Below, piece by piece: positions 5,778 through 8,939 of a stretch of DNA of 8,939 nucleotides (positions are counted from its first letter, which is position 1; every line of letters starts with the position of its first letter). Origin of the DNA: Demequinaceae bacterium UBA4004 (GTDB taxonomy: Bacteria; Actinomycetota; Actinomycetes; Actinomycetales; Demequinaceae). The stretch is from the NCBI GenBank assembly GCA_002384765.1, contig DGBM01000077.1:1-8939 (forward strand), given 5' to 3'. The notes beneath the pieces were generated by a model, which was not told where the DNA came from, ran no database searches, and worked only from the letters and a program-made list of their open reading frames with translations. The translations under genes were made by a program, and so were the position numbers.

Positions 5778-6668
5778 ATGACGACTTCCGAGCTCGAGCG
5801 TGCGCGCGACCTGTGTCCAGGCGTGCCCGACGCCGTGCTGGTGGAGAGCCTCGTCGAAGCGCTCGGACGAAAGCTTGAACTCGAGCCGCCGACAGATTTC
5901 CATCGAGCTGCAAGTTTCCAGGGCGTCAAGGGCGTTCAGGTCGCTGAGATGGACTGGGCAGGCATGCTTGCGCCCTCAGAGAGCGGCGGATTCATCATCA
6001 AGGTGCGCAGCGCAGACAGTCCACACCGAAGGAACTTCACCATCGGGCACGAGATCACGCATACCCTTCTCCCCGGCTACGCCGTTATTCAGCACCGGTG
6101 CGGGGGGCTTGGAACCCGTAGCCTCGTCGGCAACCGGCACCTTGAGAACCTCGCCGACATAGGAGCCGCAGAGTTTCTCCTTCCTCGGCGGTTCCTTCAG
6201 CCCATCTTCGCGGACCTGCCTTTCGACATGGGTGCAATCAAGGTTGTCGCCGATAGGCACCACGCCAGTTTGGACGCGACGCTACGACGGTTCCTTCACC
6301 TGACTGACCGGCACGCCATCGTCGTCGACCTTCGCCGATCGATACTGCCTGATGGCAGCACGACCACCACGATCCATCGTGTTTTTAGCAACAGCGAATG
6401 GTGTCCGATCGCACCTCATCAGTTGCACGGGAAGAAGGTCCCCTCTACACACCCAATCAACGAGGTCCTTGGCTGCGCCGAAGCGGCCGCGGTCGTAGAC
6501 CTTTCCTTTCTTCAGACGGCCACTCGAACCGCCCACGTCTCTGCCATCTCCGACCCCTACATCGACAACGAAGGAAGAACTGTGATGCGTTCACTCGTCC
6601 TCGCTACGCCACGCCGCGCTCAGACTGTCCATGCCCCCGGCTATAGCCGGCTTCCTGTAGCGAGCTGA
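5778..6668 (+). CDS. ImmA/IrrE-family metallopeptidase
   Basis: The ATG at 5778 is preferred over an in-frame ATG at 5739, because 5739 would lie inside the promoter and operator. The 296-aa product has the zinc motif H91-E-I-T-H95 and, 28 residues on, E123-x2-A-D-x2-A-A-E-F-L-L-P, the usual third-ligand helix of ImmA/IrrE proteins. Such proteases cut or inactivate a partner XRE-type repressor after a cellular signal, as ImmA does with ImmR in ICEBs1. The partner gene follows after 8 nt. The C-terminal part (about 180-296) is variable and may sense the signal. Codon use is visibly less GC-rich than in the Ubl genes, suggesting a separate origin. It is divergent from the Ubl operon and shares its promoter region. 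Confidence 0.88.
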   Translation: MTTSELERARDLCPGVPDAVLVESLVEALGRKLELEPPTDFHRAASFQGVKGVQVAEMDWAGMLAPSESGGFIIKVRSADSPHRRNFTIGHEITHTLLPGYAVIQHRCGGLGTRSLVGNRHLENLADIGAAEFLLPRRFLQPIFADLPFDMGAIKVVADRHHASLDATLRRFLHLTDRHAIVVDLRRSILPDGSTTTTIHRVFSNSEWCPIAPHQLHGKKVPSTHPINEVLGCAEAAAVVDLSFLQTATRTAHVSAISDPYIDNEGRTVMRSLVLATPRRAQTVHAPGYSRLPVAS

Positions 6669-6676
6669 CGACTACC

Positions 6677-7141
6677 ATGTCGCCGCACAGCCAGGGGCTG
6701 AGGTCTGCAACGAACCTGATCGAGCGTCTTGGTTCGGATGAGATCAATGCCGAAGAGATCGGTGCACGAATCACGAGTCTCCGCCATGACAAGGGTCTAT
6801 CGCTTAGCGAACTAGCGTCGTTGGCGTCAGTGAGCAAGTCCTACCTGTCGACGGTCGAGAAGGGGAGCGGCAGTCGCCCGGGCGCAGCGTTTCTCCACAA
6901 GATCGCGCAAGCGCTAGGCGTGACACTGGCAGATCTTGTCGGCCGGGAGTTGGTCGCCGAGTCGCCGAGCGTTCCAACTGCATTGCAGGAGTGGGCGTCC
7001 GAACGGAATCTTCCGGCCCGCGACGTCGAGATGTTGGCCGGTATCGCGTTTCGTGGTGAAGCACCGAAAACGAGGGAGCGTTGGGAGTTCATCTACAACG
7101 CCATCAAGAGCAGCGCCGCCATGGATTCAGACGTCAGATAG
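6677..7141 (+). CDS. XRE-family transcriptional repressor
   Basis: The 154-aa product has a Cro/CI-type helix-turn-helix at about 28-88: I-G-A-R-I-T-S-L-R, then L-S-E-L-A-S-L-A (44-51), the recognition helix V-S-K-S-Y-L-S-T-V-E-K-G (52-63) and I-A-Q-A-L-G-V-T-L (76-84). The C-terminal part (about 100-146) reads L-P-A-R-D-V-E-M-L-A, F-R-G, E-R-W-E-F-I-Y-N-A-I, a pattern I associate with actinobacterial repressors paired with ImmA-type proteases. It starts 8 nt after the protease gene, without a strong ribosome site, so it is probably translated by coupling. The protease-then-repressor order is the reverse of ICEBs1. It likely binds the two GTTCG-N6-CGAAC dyads and controls both divergent operons. 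Confidence 0.88.
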   Translation: MSPHSQGLRSATNLIERLGSDEINAEEIGARITSLRHDKGLSLSELASLASVSKSYLSTVEKGSGSRPGAAFLHKIAQALGVTLADLVGRELVAESPSVPTALQEWASERNLPARDVEMLAGIAFRGEAPKTRERWEFIYNAIKSSAAMDSDVR

Positions 7142-7336
7142 CTCGCTACCAGATCGGCCGCATCAATACGTCCGAGGATTCTGGTTCAATACCGAGTCGA
7201 CGTCAGCTCGCAGTCACTTGACAGGCGCCGCCTCTGATCGCTGGATCTCGGTGGCCGCCGGTCAACTTCCGCAGCAGCCGGGGTGTCGCGCGCTCGTGTC
7301 TTCTCCACGGGGGAGTCGCGCCCTCGCGTGCCTGCG
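7142..7336. other. Gap between convergent xre and int genes
   Basis: No gene or clear terminator is visible in these 195 bases. A hairpin of six base pairs (CGTGCC 7327-7332, GGCACG 7341-7346) spans the integrase stop codon but has no T-tract. Because attachment sites often lie just beyond the 3' end of an integrase gene, this gap is a place to look for one; I found no tRNA-like sequence. Confidence 0.4.
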
Positions 7337-8581
7337 TCACGGCACGGCGTCCTTCCAGAGCGCGTCACCCATGCGGCGTGCCGCTTCGCGGCGCAGCGCG
7401 TCGACGGCGTGGACGTATCGCTGGGCTGTGGCCATCTCTGTCCAGCCCATGATGGACATCACGGTGCGCAGATCGACGCCCTGGACGAGGAGGAGAGTAG
7501 CTGCGGTGTGCCTCGCGTCGTGCAGTCGGACGGTGCGGACGCCGGCGACCGTGAGGAGCTTCTTCCAGTCCTTGAAGTCTCGCGCGGGGTCGATGAGCCC
7601 ACCAACGTCCGTCGCGAATACCAGGTTGTGCGTCCCGTCCCAGAAGCCCCTCCGTTCCGCCTGGAGCCGCAGTTGATCGGAGCGATGGGCTCGCAGTTCC
7701 GACAACAGGGGGCCTGGCAGAACGATGGTCCGTCGTGAGGCGCGGGTCTTGAGCTCGACCAGCATGAGACCTCCCGCTCTGCGATGTGGGCAGTAGCCGC
7801 CGCGTCCGCGCCCGCAGACCGGCTCCCCACCAAGCGTGGTTCCACAGCCATGCTGCCAAGTGCGTCGCTGCACAGCGCGCCGAACGTGGATCACCCCTTC
7901 ATCGAGATCCACGTCATCCCAGGACAGGCCCAGCGCCTCACCTTGGCGCAGACCGAGTGCGAGCGCCACGGACCAGCGAGCCGCGTTCGGCGTTCCCCGC
8001 GCTGCCTCAAGGAGAGAACGACATTCGTCGCTGGTCAAGGGATCGATCTCGACGGTGACCACGCGCGGCGGACGGGCGACGGTGGCTGGGTTCTGGCTCA
8101 GGTGGTGGCGCCGCACCGCCTCGCCCAGCGCTGAGCGAAGCACCCGGTGGACGGCGTGGACCACGTGGGGTGAACGACCTTCATTCAAGAGCTGTCCGTA
8201 AAGGAGCTCAAGCGCCTCCGGACGGACGTCCGCGAGCCGCGCTGCACCCATCTTCGGGATGACGTGCACCTTCATCAGGCTCTGGTAGGTCGAGAGGGTC
8301 TTCCATCGCACAGAAAGAGGCAAGATCGCGGTCACCCAGTGATCGAGCCACCCGCCAAGCGTCTGCTCGCCTTGGAGCCAGGTCCGTTTCCCCGTGTCCC
8401 GGTCCCGCTCCAGAGCGCGCACCGCCTCATCGAGCTCCCGCTTGGTCTTGCGCTGCAGATGGCGCCGATCGAGCTGACCGTCGATTCGGCGGCCGACCGT
8501 CACGCGCGCATGCCAACGGCCATCCTTGCTGCGGTACTTGGTCGTGTTCGTCTCGGAGTCCTTCTGACGCCTACCGGCCAT
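7337..8581 (-). CDS. Tyrosine recombinase (integrase)
   Basis: The ATG at 8581 overlaps the excisionase stop by 11 nt and begins M-A-G-R-R; a longer frame to 8689 lies within xis. The 414-aa product has the usual phage/ICE integrase layout: an Arg/Lys-rich arm-binding N-terminus (1-65), a core-binding domain (about 72-172) with T-W-L-Q-G-E-Q-T-L-G-G-W-L-D, and a catalytic domain. Catalytic residues visible are R212 (G-L-R-Q-G-E), K278 on the hairpin, H354-x2-R357-H-T, and Y389 in Q-R-Y-V-H. The fifth position, usually G-H, is G-W380. A Cys-rich insert (C246, C256, C264, H266) precedes the K278 strand and could bind a metal. It would join the element to the chromosome at an attachment site not identified here. 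Confidence 0.93.
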   Translation of the reverse strand: MAGRRQKDSETNTTKYRSKDGRWHARVTVGRRIDGQLDRRHLQRKTKRELDEAVRALERDRDTGKRTWLQGEQTLGGWLDHWVTAILPLSVRWKTLSTYQSLMKVHVIPKMGAARLADVRPEALELLYGQLLNEGRSPHVVHAVHRVLRSALGEAVRRHHLSQNPATVARPPRVVTVEIDPLTSDECRSLLEAARGTPNAARWSVALALGLRQGEALGLSWDDVDLDEGVIHVRRAVQRRTWQHGCGTTLGGEPVCGRGRGGYCPHRRAGGLMLVELKTRASRRTIVLPGPLLSELRAHRSDQLRLQAERRGFWDGTHNLVFATDVGGLIDPARDFKDWKKLLTVAGVRTVRLHDARHTAATLLLVQGVDLRTVMSIMGWTEMATAQRYVHAVDALRREAARRMGDALWKDAVP

Positions 8582-8771
8582 CAGAGTCCCGCGCCGATGC
8601 AATGAAACGGTCCAGCTCGTCGCGCTCCACCCGGACGGCCCGCCCGATCCGGACGACACGGAGTCGACGCCGCGCGATCTGTCGCTCAACGCTCCGGCGG
8701 GTGCATCTCAGGTGGGTCGCGACCTCGTTGAGGTTCAGCAGAAGGGTTGGTGCCTGTGCAGTGGTCTCCAT
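8571..8771 (-). CDS. xis: Excisionase-like HTH DNA-binding protein
   Basis: From the ATG at 8771 the product is 66 aa, typical for the MerR-like HTH_17 excisionase family: L-N-E-V-A-T-H-L-R-C-T-R-R-S-V-E-R-Q-I helix-turn-helix, then the wing R-L-R-V-V-R-I-G-R-A-V-R-V-E-R-D-E-L and a closing helix with F-I. An in-frame ATG at 8834 would add 21 residues unlike the family, and neither start has a strong ribosome site. The gene overlaps int by 11 nt, so excisionase and integrase are made together. Its likely job is to bend the attachment-site DNA and bias the integrase to excision; it may also regulate the operon. Confidence 0.85.
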   Translation of the reverse strand: METTAQAPTLLLNLNEVATHLRCTRRSVERQIARRRLRVVRIGRAVRVERDELDRFIASARDSDGR

Positions 8772-8804
8772 GCTGAACCTAAGGAGCCCGACCGGCCGCA
8801 CAGG

Positions 8805-8816
8805 GTCACGCGTGAC
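8805..8816. promoter_or_regulatory. Perfect 12-bp palindrome GTCACGCGTGAC
   Basis: It lies in the leader between the candidate xis promoter and the xis start. A binding site for a dimeric regulator or for Xis itself is possible. It does not match the GTTCG dyads near 5700. Confidence 0.4.
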
Positions 8817-8870
8817 AGGAAATGTCTGGAGCACACCGGCAGTGTCACCCAGCCGACCGATCCTCGCCGC

Positions 8871-8920
8871 GGAGCATCTTAGGGCCCATCTCAGGGCCCA
8901 ATAACGTGCTTCGATGCTCC
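8871..8920. repeat. Repeats around the xis promoter
   Basis: GGAGCAT (8871-8877) and ATGCTCC (8914-8920) form an inverted pair around the candidate promoter. Inside it AGGGCCCA occurs twice (8881-8888 and 8893-8900, 12-bp period), each with a palindromic GGGCCC core. Together they look like operator sites for control of excision. Confidence 0.45.
8876..8904 (-). promoter_or_regulatory. Candidate xis-int promoter
   Basis: Reading leftward, TTATTG (8904-8899) and TAAGAT (8881-8876) are exactly 17 bp apart. The leader to the xis ATG would be about 100 nt. The direct repeats lie largely in the spacer, so a bound repressor would block this promoter. Confidence 0.45.
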
Positions 8921-8939
8921 CGGGACCCGCACAAAGAAG

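Noticed and set aside
7180..7200. T-arm-like GGTTCAATACC as a tRNA 3' end
   Set aside because: The flanking bases do not form a T stem or acceptor end.
7327..7346. Hairpin over the int stop as a terminator
   Set aside because: The stem is six base pairs with an eight-base loop and no T-tract, and it includes the coding end; not enough to call.
8871..8920. tRNA or tRNA-derived attachment site suggested by GGAGCAT/ATGCTCC
   Set aside because: The arms are only 36 bp apart, too short for a tRNA, and no D, anticodon or T arm can be drawn.
1..8939. CRISPR array or rRNA genes
   Set aside because: No regularly spaced repeat series or recognisable rRNA sequence was seen.

Overview
The window is GC-rich DNA with actinobacterial features: GTG and ATG starts with AGGAG-type ribosome sites, densely overlapping genes and G/C-ending codons. 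The species cannot be named from sequence alone. It looks like part of an integrated mobile element. It carries a secreted protein/lipoprotein pair and a membrane protein with a DNA-binding tail, of the kind found in actinobacterial conjugative elements, a tyrosine integrase with an excisionase, and between them a ubiquitin-like conjugation operon.

Left part (1-2711): a leftward pair, a lipoprotein (778-1329) overlapping a secreted Gly/Cys-rich protein that runs off the window (1-784). A 368-bp divergent intergenic region holds a perfect DnaA-box 9-mer and a direct repeat. Rightward is a polytopic membrane protein with a C-terminal HTH (1698-2687), closed by a strong hairpin. A block of repeats follows (2815-2873).

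Centre (2898-5649, leftward): a tightly coupled five-gene operon. In order of transcription it encodes a ubiquitin-like protein of the Multi-ubiq type, an E2-fold protein without a cysteine at the expected catalytic position, a JAMM/MPN peptidase fused to a ThiF/E1-like adenylyltransferase, a DUF6527 protein, and a KTSC-domain protein. Junctions are 3 nt, TGATG, TAGTG and 9 nt, so it is almost certainly one transcript. The gene set matches the bacterial ubiquitination-like pathways that I recall being called Bub; the name is from memory and unverified. The E1 would adenylate the Ubl C-terminus, the E2-like protein would assist transfer, and the JAMM domain and possibly DUF6527 would process or remove the Ubl. 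The target is unknown; phage defence is one possibility for an operon on a mobile element.

Regulatory hinge (5650-5777) and 5778-7141, rightward: divergent from the Ubl operon lie an ImmA/IrrE-type HExxH protease and an XRE-family repressor. The shared 128-bp promoter region has two copies of the dyad GTTCG-N6-CGAAC, one on each promoter. This suggests that the XRE protein represses both the Ubl operon and its own operon, and that the protease relieves repression after a signal. These two genes look less GC-rich than their neighbours.

Right part (7142-8939): a leftward xis-int pair (8571-8771 and 7337-8581, overlapping by 11 nt), preceded by a candidate promoter that encloses direct repeats. 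No tRNA, rRNA, CRISPR array or intact insertion sequence was seen. The attachment site was not found.
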